From Curtobacterium sp. VKM Ac-1395 (GTDB lineage: Bacteria > Actinomycetota > Actinomycetes > Actinomycetales > Microbacteriaceae), in contig NZ_JADKRX010000003.1 in NCBI RefSeq assembly GCF_015350975.1, positions 417,278 to 481,277 on the forward strand: DNA of 64,000 nucleotides, written 5' to 3'. Position 1 is the first letter of the stretch. Each line of letters opens with the position of its first letter. Positions 1 through 8,875 of this stretch are shown piece after piece. Made by a program: the position numbers and the translations under genes. The notes below the pieces were generated by a model. It had not been told where the DNA came from. It ran no database searches and saw nothing but the letters and a program-made list of their open reading frames with translations.

Positions 1-2
1 TG

Positions 3-1346
3 GCCCCGGACGAGGTCGCGTTCATCGTCGACGACTCCGCACCCGTCGTGCTCGTCCACGACGCCGTGCGGAACGACGACCTCGTCGCCGCGCTGGAGTC
101 CGCCTCGCACCGCCCCGACCACGTCGTCACGGTGGGCGGAGCGCACGACGGGTTCGCCGAGCTGCTCGCAGCGGAGCCGGTCACCGCGTCGGAGCTCGCG
201 GACACCGAGCCGCACAGCACCTACGACGAGACGACCCGGCTCTACACGTCGGGGACGACCGGTCGGCCGAAGCCCGTGCCGCTGCCGAGCCTGGTCGAGG
301 TGCTCAGCGCGCACGACGTCATCATGCACTTCCCGCTCAGCCCGTTCGACAAGACGCTGAACATGTCGCCGCTGTTCCACCGTGGCGGCCTGTACTCCGG
401 CGGGCCGAACCCGGTGTTCTACGTCGGTGCCGAGCTGACCACGCTCCGGCACTTCGACGCCGACCGGGTGCTCGACCTCGTCGAGTCGGAACAGCTGACC
501 TTCCTGATCGGTGCGCCGCCGAACCTCGTGCAGCTCGCGAACGCCCAGGAGCGCCGCCCGCGCGACCTGTCCTCGCTGCACGGCATCGTGACGATGGGTG
601 CCCCGCTGGACCGGGCCGCCGCGCTCCGCTACCAGGAGCTGCTCTCACCGCGGATCTTCAACGGGTACGGCACCACCGAGACCTTCTGGAACACGTTCCT
701 GCGCCCCGAGGACTTCCCCGACGGCGCGGGCTCGACGGGTCGGGCGTCCACGGACGACGACGTCGCCGTGGTGCGGGTGTACGCCGACAAGCTCGCCGAC
801 CCGACGGACACCGTGCCGCAGGACGGCAGCGAGATCGGCGAGTTCGCCGTCCGCACCGTCAAGTCCGGCTACTCGTACCGGAACCCGGGGCTCGAGGCCG
901 AGAAGTTCGCGAACGGCTGGTTCTACCCGGGCGACCTGGCGACGTGGGACGAGCACGAGCGCGTGACCATCGTCGGGCGCAAGGACGACATGGTCATCTC
1001 CGGCGGGGAGAACGTGCACCCGGTGCAGGTCGAGGCCGTCCTGCAGGAGCACCCCGGGGTCGCCGACTCGATCGTCGTCGGTGTGCCCGACGACCGCTGG
1101 GGCGAGGTCGTCGTGGCGTACGTCGTCCGCGACGCGCGGGGCCTGCCGGACGACGACACCGCCGCGGCGTCGGCGCTCGAGGACTGGACCGGCTCGCACC
1201 CGGGTCTCGCGCGGTACAAGCGGCCGCGGCGCTACCGGTTCGTCACGGAGCTGCCGTACAACGCCACGGGCAAGAAGGTGCACTACCTGGCGAAGGCGTC
1301 CGCGCTCGAGGACCAGGCGGCCGGGCGCTTCTTCATCGAGCCGTAG
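3..1346 (+). CDS. AMP-dependent acyl-CoA synthetase/ligase, 5' end outside window
   Basis: ANL-superfamily adenylating enzyme, expected to activate a carboxylic acid with ATP and load it on CoA. The reading frame is open from base 3, so the N-terminal part is missing. Visible family motifs are the Ser/Thr/Gly-rich P-loop YTSGTTGRPKP (about residue 66 counted from the ATG at 48), the GYGTTE motif, the YPGDL...GRKDDMVISGGENVHP hinge region and a C-terminal NATGKK whose lysine is the usual catalytic residue. The substrate cannot be read from the sequence; fatty acid or aromatic acid CoA ligases are both possible. It ends at a TAG and converges on the ThrE-type gene across an 81-base GC-rich repeat region. 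Family confidence is high, substrate unknown. Confidence 0.85.
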   Translation, partial: APDEVAFIVDDSAPVVLVHDAVRNDDLVAALESASHRPDHVVTVGGAHDGFAELLAAEPVTASELADTEPHSTYDETTRLYTSGTTGRPKPVPLPSLVEVLSAHDVIMHFPLSPFDKTLNMSPLFHRGGLYSGGPNPVFYVGAELTTLRHFDADRVLDLVESEQLTFLIGAPPNLVQLANAQERRPRDLSSLHGIVTMGAPLDRAAALRYQELLSPRIFNGYGTTETFWNTFLRPEDFPDGAGSTGRASTDDDVAVVRVYADKLADPTDTVPQDGSEIGEFAVRTVKSGYSYRNPGLEAEKFANGWFYPGDLATWDEHERVTIVGRKDDMVISGGENVHPVQVEAVLQEHPGVADSIVVGVPDDRWGEVVVAYVVRDARGLPDDDTAAASALEDWTGSHPGLARYKRPRRYRFVTELPYNATGKKVHYLAKASALEDQAAGRFFIEP

Positions 1347-1351
1347 GGGTC

Positions 1352-1426
1352 GCGGGCGCGCCCGCGCGGGTGTGCGCCCGCGGCTGTGCGCCCGCGGCTG
1401 TGCGGGCGCGGGTGTGCGGGCGCGCC
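1352..1426. repeat. GC-rich tandem/inverted repeat between convergent genes
   Basis: The 81-base gap between the convergent acyl-CoA synthetase and exporter genes is nearly pure G/C. It contains two tandem copies of a 14-mer beginning GTGCGCCCGCGG, followed by two diverged GTGCGGGCGCG units. GGGCGCGCCCG is self-complementary, so the DNA or RNA can fold. A bidirectional terminator is plausible, but there is no U-tract. Confidence 0.5.
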
Positions 1427-1427
1427 G

Positions 1428-2759
1428 TCAGTGCGTCGGCGCCGTGCGGGCGAACAGGCCCGGCAGCAGCCCGCCGATCTTCGTGCCGACGCACAGGCTG
1501 ACGAAGGTGGCGAGGGGCGTCGCCAGTGACTGCGGGTCGGCGGTGGCCACGGCGACCAGCCCGACGGTGCCCGGCACGAGCAGCAGGAACGCCGGCAGGA
1601 ACGACACCGTCGCCGGGATCACCGGCACCAGCCGCTCGAGGCCACGGGTGGCGACGAACAGCACGGCAGCCGCGGTGCCCGTCGCGACGACGCTCCCCAC
1701 GAGCGGCGCCAGGCCGGACACGAGCGCGTACGCCCCGATCATCACCACGATCGAGGCCGCCGTGAGCTTCCAGCCGGCGCCGAACACCAGGCCGATGCCG
1801 ACCGCGAGCACCGCGACGGCCACCCACGACAACCAGTACGCGGGCACCGACTCCCACCCGGCCCGGTCGGTCCCGACACCGGCGACCTCCCCGACGAGCG
1901 CGGCGGACCGCGGGTCGACCCGCAACCCGGTGACGGCGCTGCCCGCGGCGATCCCGGCGGCCATGAAGCCGAGCATGATGAGCCCCTGCATCAGCCGCGC
2001 GGACCCGGTCACGATGTCCGCGGCCGTGAGCTCGAGCAGCGCGTTCGTGATGAGCGCGCCCGGCACGAACACGGCGACGGGGGCGCAGACGGCGAAGAGC
2101 GGCACGTGGTCGAAGCCGGTGCTCGCGGCGACGAGGCCGACGACGGCGGTCGACACGAACGCGGCGAGGAACGGGACGACGGCGACGGCCTCGCGGAACC
2201 GGCGGAGCAGCAGCCCGATGACCCCGACGACCGCGCCGACCCCGAGCACGACGAGGACCGCCCACCACGGGCAGCGGAAGACGACGGCCAGGCCCGCGGC
2301 GGTCAGGGCGTTCCCGGCGATCCACGGCAGCGGTGCCGGCGGACGGGTGTTCGCGCGGATCGCCCGGACGCGCGCGGGGATCTCGGCGAGGGCGATCGAC
2401 CCGCTCTCGAGCCCGAGCACCAGCCGGTTCGCCCGCGCCGCCTGCCGGAACGAGAGCTCGATGCCCTCGGCGTTGACGATCGTCGCCGATCCGGTGGCGG
2501 TCTCGCTGACGATCACGAGTGCCGGCAGCACCCCGACGGCGAGCCCGGGGCCGATGCCAGCGGCCTCCCGCGCCTTCTCGAGGGCCGATCGGACGTCGGT
2601 GACGGAGCTGCCGGCGTCGAGCAGCAGGGCGCCGAGCGTGCCGAGGAGCATGCCGACCGGGACGGACTCGCCGTCGACGGTCTCGACGTGTGCCTCGGGT
2701 TGCCGGAGGACGCCACGGAGGTTCGCGAGTGCGCTGCCCAGTCCGACCACACCGTGCAT
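1428..2759 (-). CDS. threonine/serine exporter family protein (ThrE-like, DUF1212)
   Basis: A 443-residue integral membrane protein of the ThrE family, which exports threonine and serine in corynebacteria. The N-terminal third carries the soluble DUF1212-type region with the pattern GSSVTDVRSALEKA and a later AEGIELSFRQAARANRL stretch. The C-terminal two thirds hold about ten hydrophobic segments and the conserved-looking ends LVPGTVGL and GTKIGGLLPG. Length fits the fused single-chain actinobacterial form rather than the split ThrE/ThrE2 form. It converges on the acyl-CoA synthetase and lies just downstream of a small unknown gene on the same strand (19-base gap), with which it may be co-transcribed. 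The transported amino acid is inferred from family only. Confidence 0.8.
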   Translation of the reverse strand: MHGVVGLGSALANLRGVLRQPEAHVETVDGESVPVGMLLGTLGALLLDAGSSVTDVRSALEKAREAAGIGPGLAVGVLPALVIVSETATGSATIVNAEGIELSFRQAARANRLVLGLESGSIALAEIPARVRAIRANTRPPAPLPWIAGNALTAAGLAVVFRCPWWAVLVVLGVGAVVGVIGLLLRRFREAVAVVPFLAAFVSTAVVGLVAASTGFDHVPLFAVCAPVAVFVPGALITNALLELTAADIVTGSARLMQGLIMLGFMAAGIAAGSAVTGLRVDPRSAALVGEVAGVGTDRAGWESVPAYWLSWVAVAVLAVGIGLVFGAGWKLTAASIVVMIGAYALVSGLAPLVGSVVATGTAAAVLFVATRGLERLVPVIPATVSFLPAFLLLVPGTVGLVAVATADPQSLATPLATFVSLCVGTKIGGLLPGLFARTAPTH

Positions 2760-2778
2760 GCTAGCGAGGACCCGGCCG

Positions 2779-3060
2779 CTACCCGGCCGTCTGCACCGCG
2801 CGGGTCCGCCACCGGAGCTCGGTGATGAAGCCGGCGGTGTCGGGCTGGAGCTCGTCGTCCGGAGCGCCCTGCACCAGGACCCCGATCGCGGGAGCCAGCA
2901 GGAGACTCGACGTGGTGTTCATCCCCCATCGGTCGACGGTCGGCACGTGCACGGTGTCGGCGAGCCCGGCCTGGGCCAGCGCAGCGGCGTAGTCGAGGAC
3001 GGCGTAGGCCGCGTCGTCGGTGGTGAGGACCGATGCGAGTCCGTAGATGATGTGCTTCAC
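2779..3060 (-). CDS. small hypothetical protein (93 aa)
   Basis: Not recognised. The start is taken as GTG at 3058-3060 because a good GGAGGT ribosome binding site lies 8 bases upstream; the longer frame to 3135 reads through Arg/Pro/Ser-rich non-coding-like sequence. The product begins VKHIIYGLASVLTTDDAAYAV and has an Ala-rich helix followed by a hydrophobic stretch (SSLLLAPAIGVLVQG). There is no signal peptide or Cys motif. It lies 19 bases upstream of the ThrE-like gene on the same strand and diverges from the desaturase. No function is proposed. Confidence 0.6.
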   Translation of the reverse strand: MKHIIYGLASVLTTDDAAYAVLDYAAALAQAGLADTVHVPTVDRWGMNTTSSLLLAPAIGVLVQGAPDDELQPDTAGFITELRWRTRAVQTAG

Positions 3061-3231
3061 GGGCAGGGACCTCCGAGCCCGTCGGGTCGCCGCCGAACGG
3101 ACCGGCGACCTTCCCGGACGGTACGCGCGTTCCACGGTCTCTGCCCAGGTTCGACCCCTAGGTTCCCTAGCAACCGCAAATGCGGGAACTCGAGAGCACG
3201 GCCGAAGGGCTGTTCCTGATGGAAGCAGCTC

Positions 3232-4332
3232 ATGTCTTCATCGACCCTGTACCGACCCACCACTCCCCGGACGCCGGGCGCCGCCTCTGGCACGTCCACG
3301 TACAAGGACCTCCTCGAGGAGGTCCGCGCCGCCGGGCTCCTGGAGCGCCGCGTCGGCTTCTACTGGACCGTCTTCAGCGTGTTGGTCGTCCTCGTCGCCG
3401 CGTGCTTCGTCGCCGTCGCGATGCTCGGTGGCTCCTGGTTCCAGCTCATCCCCGCCGCCGTGCTCGGCGCGCTCTTCACGCAGTTCGCGTTCCTCTCGCA
3501 CGAGGCCGCGCACCGGCAGGTCTTCGCGTCCCGCAAGTGGAACGACAACGCGGGCCGCATCCTCGGCACGTTCATCGTGGGCCTGTCGTACACGTGGTGG
3601 ATGAACAAGCACAACCGCCACCACGGCAACCCGAACACCATCGGCAAGGACCCGGACATCGCGCAGGACACGGTCTCCTTCATCGAGGAGGACGCCGCCC
3701 AGCGCCGCGGTCTGCTCCGCGCACTCACCCGCGTGCAGGGCTGGGCGTTCTTCCCGCTCCTGACGATGGAGGGCGCGAACCTGCACTTCCTCGGTGTCCG
3801 CGCACTCGTCACCGGTCAGCACATCAAGGGCTCCGGCCGTGACCGCATCATCGAGGGCATCCTGCTCGTCGCCCGCTTCGGCCTGTACTTCTGGGCGATC
3901 TTCACGCTGATGCCGTTCCCCGTCGCCGCCGCCTTCCTCGGTGTGCAGCTCGCCGTCTTCGGCGTCATGATGGGCGGCTCGTTCGCGCCGAACCACAAGG
4001 GCATGCCCGTCATCGCCGAGGGCGCCCGCATCGACTTCCTCTCCCGCCAGGTGCGCACCTCGCGCAACATCACCGGCGGCATCTGGGCCGACCACCTCTT
4101 CGGTGGCCTGAACCACCAGGCGGAGCACCACCTGTTCCCGAACATGGCGCGCCCGAACCTGCGCAAGGCCAAGCCGATGGTCAAGGCCCACTGCGCCAAG
4201 CACGACATCCCGTACACCGAGGCCAGCCTCGGCAAGTCGTACGCGATCGTCGTCGCCTACCTCAACCGAGTCGGCCTCGCAGCACGCGATCCCTTCACGT
4301 GCCCGATGGTGACCGGCTACCGGCTGTACTGA
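3232..4332 (+). CDS. membrane fatty acid desaturase
   Basis: Di-iron acyl-lipid desaturase that introduces a cis double bond into membrane acyl chains, probably for fluidity control. All three histidine boxes are present: HEAAH (residues 90-94), HNRHH (127-131) and HQAEHH (295-300), with hydrophobic spans at 43-66, 72-90, 110-124 and 207-250 between them. Length (366 aa) is normal for the family. The ATG at 3232 is preceded by a weak GGAAG. The gene stands alone between divergent and convergent neighbours and ends in a strong hairpin. Regioselectivity cannot be read from the sequence. Confidence 0.88.
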   Translation: MSSSTLYRPTTPRTPGAASGTSTYKDLLEEVRAAGLLERRVGFYWTVFSVLVVLVAACFVAVAMLGGSWFQLIPAAVLGALFTQFAFLSHEAAHRQVFASRKWNDNAGRILGTFIVGLSYTWWMNKHNRHHGNPNTIGKDPDIAQDTVSFIEEDAAQRRGLLRALTRVQGWAFFPLLTMEGANLHFLGVRALVTGQHIKGSGRDRIIEGILLVARFGLYFWAIFTLMPFPVAAAFLGVQLAVFGVMMGGSFAPNHKGMPVIAEGARIDFLSRQVRTSRNITGGIWADHLFGGLNHQAEHHLFPNMARPNLRKAKPMVKAHCAKHDIPYTEASLGKSYAIVVAYLNRVGLAARDPFTCPMVTGYRLY

Positions 4333-4341
4333 CCCACCCGC

Positions 4342-4386
4342 ACGACGAAGCGGCGCTGCCCCTCGGGGCGGCGCCGCTTCGTCGTT
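4342..4386 (+). terminator. hairpin terminator after desaturase gene
   Basis: A long GC-rich inverted repeat starts 10 bases after the desaturase stop: ACGACGAAGCGGCG pairs with CGCCGCTTCGTCGT around a short CCCC/GGGG inner stem. There is no U-tract, as is common in high-GC actinobacteria. Confidence 0.75.
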
Positions 4387-4413
4387 GCCAGGGAAGACCT
4401 GGTGCCGACCAGA

Positions 4414-4460
4414 TCCGGACTGGAGGCTCCGCGCACGTCGCGAGCGGGGCCTCCTGTCCG
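4414..4460. repeat. dispersed palindromic element, copy A
   Basis: The left arm TCCGGACTGGAGGCTC (4414-4429) is answered by the right arm GGGCCTCCTGTCCG (4447-4460) across a short spacer. It is one of five related elements in the window (others at 12479, 44989, 46771 and 50362) and lies between the desaturase terminator and the tRNA gene. Confidence 0.6.
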
Positions 4461-4473
4461 CATCGACCACCGC

Positions 4474-4550
4474 TGGTACCCCCGGAGGGACTCGAACCCT
4501 CAGCTCAGCGATTTTAAGTCGCGTGCCTCTACCGATTGGGCCACGGGGGC
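4474..4550 (-). tRNA. tRNA-Leu (anticodon TAA), short variable arm, CCA encoded
   Basis: The minus strand folds as a full cloverleaf. The 7-bp acceptor is GCCCCCG / CGGGGGT (one G-U pair), the D-arm is GCC...GGC with the GG of the loop, the anticodon loop is CTTAAAA giving UAA, and the T-arm is GAGGG-TTCGAGT-CCCTC. Discriminator A is followed by encoded CCA. The molecule is 74 nt before CCA and its variable region is only about 5 nt (GAGCT). Bacterial leucine tRNAs normally carry a long type II variable arm, so the Leu assignment rests on the anticodon. Base pair 27-43 looks mismatched (C/U). Confidence 0.85.
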
Positions 4551-4576
4551 GGGCCGGACCAGCCTACCGACGCAGC

Positions 4577-4609
4577 GAGGGCGGCCACCCGGACCGGGTG
4601 GCCGCCCTC
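4577..4609 (-). terminator. hairpin terminator after ndh
   Basis: A perfect 14-bp inverted repeat GAGGGCGGCCACCC / GGGTGGCCGCCCTC with a 5-base loop lies 17 bases downstream of the ndh stop on the minus strand. No U-tract follows. Confidence 0.75.
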
Positions 4610-4626
4610 GGCGGTGATGTTGTGGA

Positions 4627-6111
4627 CTACTCGCTCTTGGCGGCGACCTTCTCGCCGTCGACCGGGGCGGCCTCCTTGGAGACGTCCTCCGCCGGGGTGG
4701 CGTACGCCGGGCCGGCGGCACCGGCAGGGGTGCCCTCGGCCGGTGCTGCGGCGTCGACGGCCTTGGGCTCGTCGGCCGTCGCGGGCTTCGGGCGCGACGC
4801 CCAGGCCTCGAACGCGGCGCGCGGGGTCTCACGGTCGTCGAGCGACGCGATGTCGCGGCCGAGGAAGAAGCCGCCGACCCAGTCGCTCACGACGCGGATC
4901 TTGCGCTCCCACGACGGCATGGCCAGACCGTGGTAGCCGCGGTGCGCGCCCCAGGCGAGGAAGCCCTTCATCGCGAACTTGCCGGACTGGAACACGCCGA
5001 TGCCGACGCCGAGGCCGGCGACCGCGCCGAGGTTCTCGTGCTTGTACTCGACCGTGGCCTCGTTGCGGAGCACCGCGACGAGGTTCTTGGCGAGCTGCTT
5101 GGCCTGACGCACCGCGTGCTGGGCGTTCGGGACGCACATGCCGCCGACGCCACCGCCCGTGAGGTCGGGGACCGCTGCGACGTCGCCACAGGCCCACGCG
5201 TCGGGGATGACGGTGCCCTCGTCGACGATGCGGAGGTCGGGCTGCACGGTGATGCGGCCGCGGGGCTCGAGCGGGAAGTCGGTGCCCTTCACCATCGGGT
5301 TCGCCATCACGCCGGCGGTCCAGATGATCAGGTCGGACGGGATGGTCTCGATCGACTCGTCCTTGGCCTTGAGCTGGCAGACGCCGCCGACGGCCGACGC
5401 GAGCTGCGTCTCGAGGTGCACGGTCGCACCGCGCTGGGCGAGGTTCTCGAGGACCCAGTGCGAGGTCTCGAGGGAGACCTCGGGCATGATGCGCCCCATG
5501 GCCTCGACCAGGTGGAAGTGGGTGTCCTCGAAGGCGATCTGCGGGTAGCTCTTCAGCAGGTCGGTGACGAACGAACGCAGCTCGGCGAAGACCTCGATGC
5601 CCGCGAAGCCACCACCGACGACGACGACCGTCAGCAGGCGCTCACGCTCGGGGCCGGCCGGCAGGTTCGCGGCCTTGGCGAAGTTGGTGAGGACCTTGTC
5701 GCGGATCGCGGCGGCCTCTTCGATGGTCTTGAGGCCGATCGCCTCGTCTGCGACGCCCGCGATGGGGAACGTGCGCGAGACGGCGCCGGCGGTCATGACG
5801 ATCTGGTCGTAGGTCTCGTCCCACGGCTCACCGAGCTCCGGCGTGATCGTGGCGGTGCGGGTCGCGTGGTCGACCTTCGTGACCTTCGCCGTGACGACGC
5901 GGGTCTTCTTGAGGTGCCGACGGTGCGAGACGATCGCGTGGCGCGGCTCGATGGAACCGGCGGCGACCTCGGGCAGGAACGGCTGGTACGTCATGTACGG
6001 CAGCGGGTCCACCATGACGACTTCGGCTTCGCCCTGGCGAAGGTGCTTCTCGAGCTTCCAGGCGGTGTAGAAACCGGCGTAACCGCCGCCGACGACGAGG
6101 ATCTTGGGCAC
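4627..6111 (-). CDS. ndh: type II NADH dehydrogenase (NDH-2)
   Basis: Single-subunit, non-proton-pumping NADH:menaquinone oxidoreductase bound to the inner face of the membrane. The N-terminal FAD Rossmann motif is VVGGGYAG (residues 6-13), a second NADH-binding motif is VVVGGGFAG near residue 165, and ACGDVAAV near 315 is the FAD-contact motif. After the catalytic part comes an amphipathic region (FFLGRDIASL) typical of membrane attachment, then an Ala/Pro/Glu-rich low-complexity tail of about 55 residues. The start is GTG with AGGAGA 9 bases upstream. It follows DUF501 and ftsB on the same strand, in the usual actinobacterial order. Confidence 0.92.
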   Translation of the reverse strand: MPKILVVGGGYAGFYTAWKLEKHLRQGEAEVVMVDPLPYMTYQPFLPEVAAGSIEPRHAIVSHRRHLKKTRVVTAKVTKVDHATRTATITPELGEPWDETYDQIVMTAGAVSRTFPIAGVADEAIGLKTIEEAAAIRDKVLTNFAKAANLPAGPERERLLTVVVVGGGFAGIEVFAELRSFVTDLLKSYPQIAFEDTHFHLVEAMGRIMPEVSLETSHWVLENLAQRGATVHLETQLASAVGGVCQLKAKDESIETIPSDLIIWTAGVMANPMVKGTDFPLEPRGRITVQPDLRIVDEGTVIPDAWACGDVAAVPDLTGGGVGGMCVPNAQHAVRQAKQLAKNLVAVLRNEATVEYKHENLGAVAGLGVGIGVFQSGKFAMKGFLAWGAHRGYHGLAMPSWERKIRVVSDWVGGFFLGRDIASLDDRETPRAAFEAWASRPKPATADEPKAVDAAAPAEGTPAGAAGPAYATPAEDVSKEAAPVDGEKVAAKSE

Positions 6112-6153
6112 GGGGGATGTTCTCCTAGTGATGAGGGTTGGCCGGGAGTCTGG

Positions 6154-6702
6154 TCAGACTTCGCCGCCACCCGCCCCGACTCCGGCGTCTGCACCCTCAT
6201 CATACGCCCGGCACGTACACCGGTCGGGTGACCACGAGGCGCGCTCGAGCGCCAGGTCACCGATGGGGTTCACGCCGGGTCCGGCTGCGAGTGTGTGCCC
6301 GACGAGGGCGTGCAGGCACTTCACGCGGACGGGCATGCCGCCCGCGCTGATGCCGTCGATCTCGTCGACGTGCTCGATGGACTCGCGGTCGGCGAGGTAG
6401 GCCTCGTGGGCGGCGCGGTACTGTGCCGCCGTCTCGGGGTCGTCGAGCAACGAGGCGAGCTCGGGCATGACGCCGGTCGCCTCGAGCGTGCTGACGGCGG
6501 CGGTGGCAGCCGGGTGGCACAGGTAGTACAGCGTCGGGAACGGGGTGCCGTTCCCGAGCCGCGGCTTCGTGGCGACGACCGTGGGGTTGCCGCAGACGCA
6601 GCGAGCGGCGATGCCGACGACGTCCCGCGCGGGGCGGCCGAGCTGGGCCGAGACCACCTGCACGTCGTGCTCGGTCGGCGGGTCGAACGGAGGGGTCGTC
6701 AC
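6154..6702 (-). CDS. DUF501 family protein
   Basis: A 182-residue cytoplasmic protein of the DUF501 family, found next to eno and ftsB in most actinobacteria; its biochemical role is not established. Visible marks are the N-terminal VSAQLGRPARDVVGIAARC segment, a GNPTVVATKPRL stretch with nearby cysteines (RCVCG, YYLCHP), and the C-terminal GGMPVRVKCLHALVGH...GPGVNPIGD, the most conserved part of the family. The start is GTG at 6700-6702. The four Cys and His residues could form a metal site, but that is inference. It sits 42 bases before ndh and 53 bases after ftsB. Confidence 0.88.
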   Translation of the reverse strand: MTTPPFDPPTEHDVQVVSAQLGRPARDVVGIAARCVCGNPTVVATKPRLGNGTPFPTLYYLCHPAATAAVSTLEATGVMPELASLLDDPETAAQYRAAHEAYLADRESIEHVDEIDGISAGGMPVRVKCLHALVGHTLAAGPGVNPIGDLALERASWSPDRCTCRAYDEGADAGVGAGGGEV

Positions 6703-6755
6703 GGGTACAAGAGGCTACCGGAGTTCCGGGGTGCTCCGCACCGGTGTGACGGCGG

Positions 6756-7301
6756 TCAGCGCTCGGTGGCGGTGTCGCCGGTGCCGGAGACGTCCGGGGC
6801 GACGAGGTCCTGCTTCGTGTCCGTCGTCAGACCGGACTCGAGCACGGACGACAGCATGGCCTGCACCCAGTCGACCTTCGGCGTCTGCACCGTCGAGCTC
6901 ACCGGCGTGCCGGAGTCCGTCGTGGGGGCGTCGTCGCGGCGTTTGCCGGCACCCTCCCCCATCACGAGGAAGCTCTGCTCCCCCGGGTACACGTAGAGCA
7001 GTCGGTCGCGGGCCTGGGCCTCGATGTAGGCGGGATCGTCCCAGCGGGCGACGTCCTTCTTCTTCTGCGCGACGTCGGACTTCTGTGCGGCGACCTCGTG
7101 CTGCTGCTGCGCGATCTGCTCCTGCTGCTGGATGAGCGTCCGGAGTGAGGGTGCGAGGACGACCACGAACAGCACGATGATCGCGAGCATGAGCAGGCTG
7201 AAGCCGGAGAACCGGATGGAGCGGTACCAGGGCTGCTCGGCCGTGGAGCCCTCGGGCATCGCGACGGGGACGCGACGGACGCGGGGCTTCTGGCTGGACA
7301 C
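6756..7301 (-). CDS. ftsB: septum formation initiator, FtsB/DivIC family
   Basis: Bitopic division protein expected to join FtsL and FtsQ in the divisome. There is one membrane span at about residues 35-55 (FSLLMLAIIVLFVVVLAPS), then a short coiled coil rich in Gln (QQQEQIAQQQHEVAAQKSD, about 60-80), then the family motif WDDPAYIEAQARDRLLYVYPGE. A disordered C-terminal tail of about 70 residues follows. The GTG start at 7299-7301 has a TATCGT hexamer six bases upstream and no Shine-Dalgarno, so the mRNA is probably leaderless. The location just downstream of eno is conserved in actinobacteria. Confidence 0.88.
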   Translation of the reverse strand: MSSQKPRVRRVPVAMPEGSTAEQPWYRSIRFSGFSLLMLAIIVLFVVVLAPSLRTLIQQQEQIAQQQHEVAAQKSDVAQKKKDVARWDDPAYIEAQARDRLLYVYPGEQSFLVMGEGAGKRRDDAPTTDSGTPVSSTVQTPKVDWVQAMLSSVLESGLTTDTKQDLVAPDVSGTGDTATER

Positions 7302-7307
7302 GGTCCG

Positions 7308-7313
7308 ACGATA
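7308..7313 (-). promoter_or_regulatory. -10 element for leaderless ftsB transcript
   Basis: On the minus strand TATCGT ends exactly six bases before the ftsB GTG, so transcription should begin at or within a base of the start codon. No convincing -35 was found. Confidence 0.5.
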
Positions 7314-7417
7314 ACCCGGGCGCCGAGGCTCGTCACCTCGGCGCGCGCGTGTCCCGCAGCCTCTCAGCGTCCGGCGGGTGCGGCGCTCGACTCAGCGCGG
7401 GACACCGCCGTCACGAC

Positions 7418-7452
7418 GAGACGCCGCCCTCCGTGGTGGAGGACGGCGTCTC
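7418..7452 (-). terminator. hairpin terminator after eno
   Basis: An inverted repeat GAGACGCCGCCCTCC / GGAGGACGGCGTCTC (one mismatch, 5-base loop) lies between eno and ftsB. It would end eno mRNA and isolate ftsB. Three overlapping TCAGCGCG copies flank it on the eno side. Confidence 0.65.
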
Positions 7453-7493
7453 GGTGGGACGTCAGCGCGTCAGCGCGTCAGCGGTTGCGCGGG

Positions 7494-8822
<1,329 letters not shown>

Positions 8823-8875
8823 CTAGCGACGACCGGTGAACGGTTCCGCCGCTCCAGGTGACCACTGTGGAGAAC

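Noticed and set aside
1081-3219. Long plus-strand frame opposite the ThrE-like gene
   Set aside because: Thr/Ser/Ala/Arg-rich shadow opposite a well-supported membrane protein gene.
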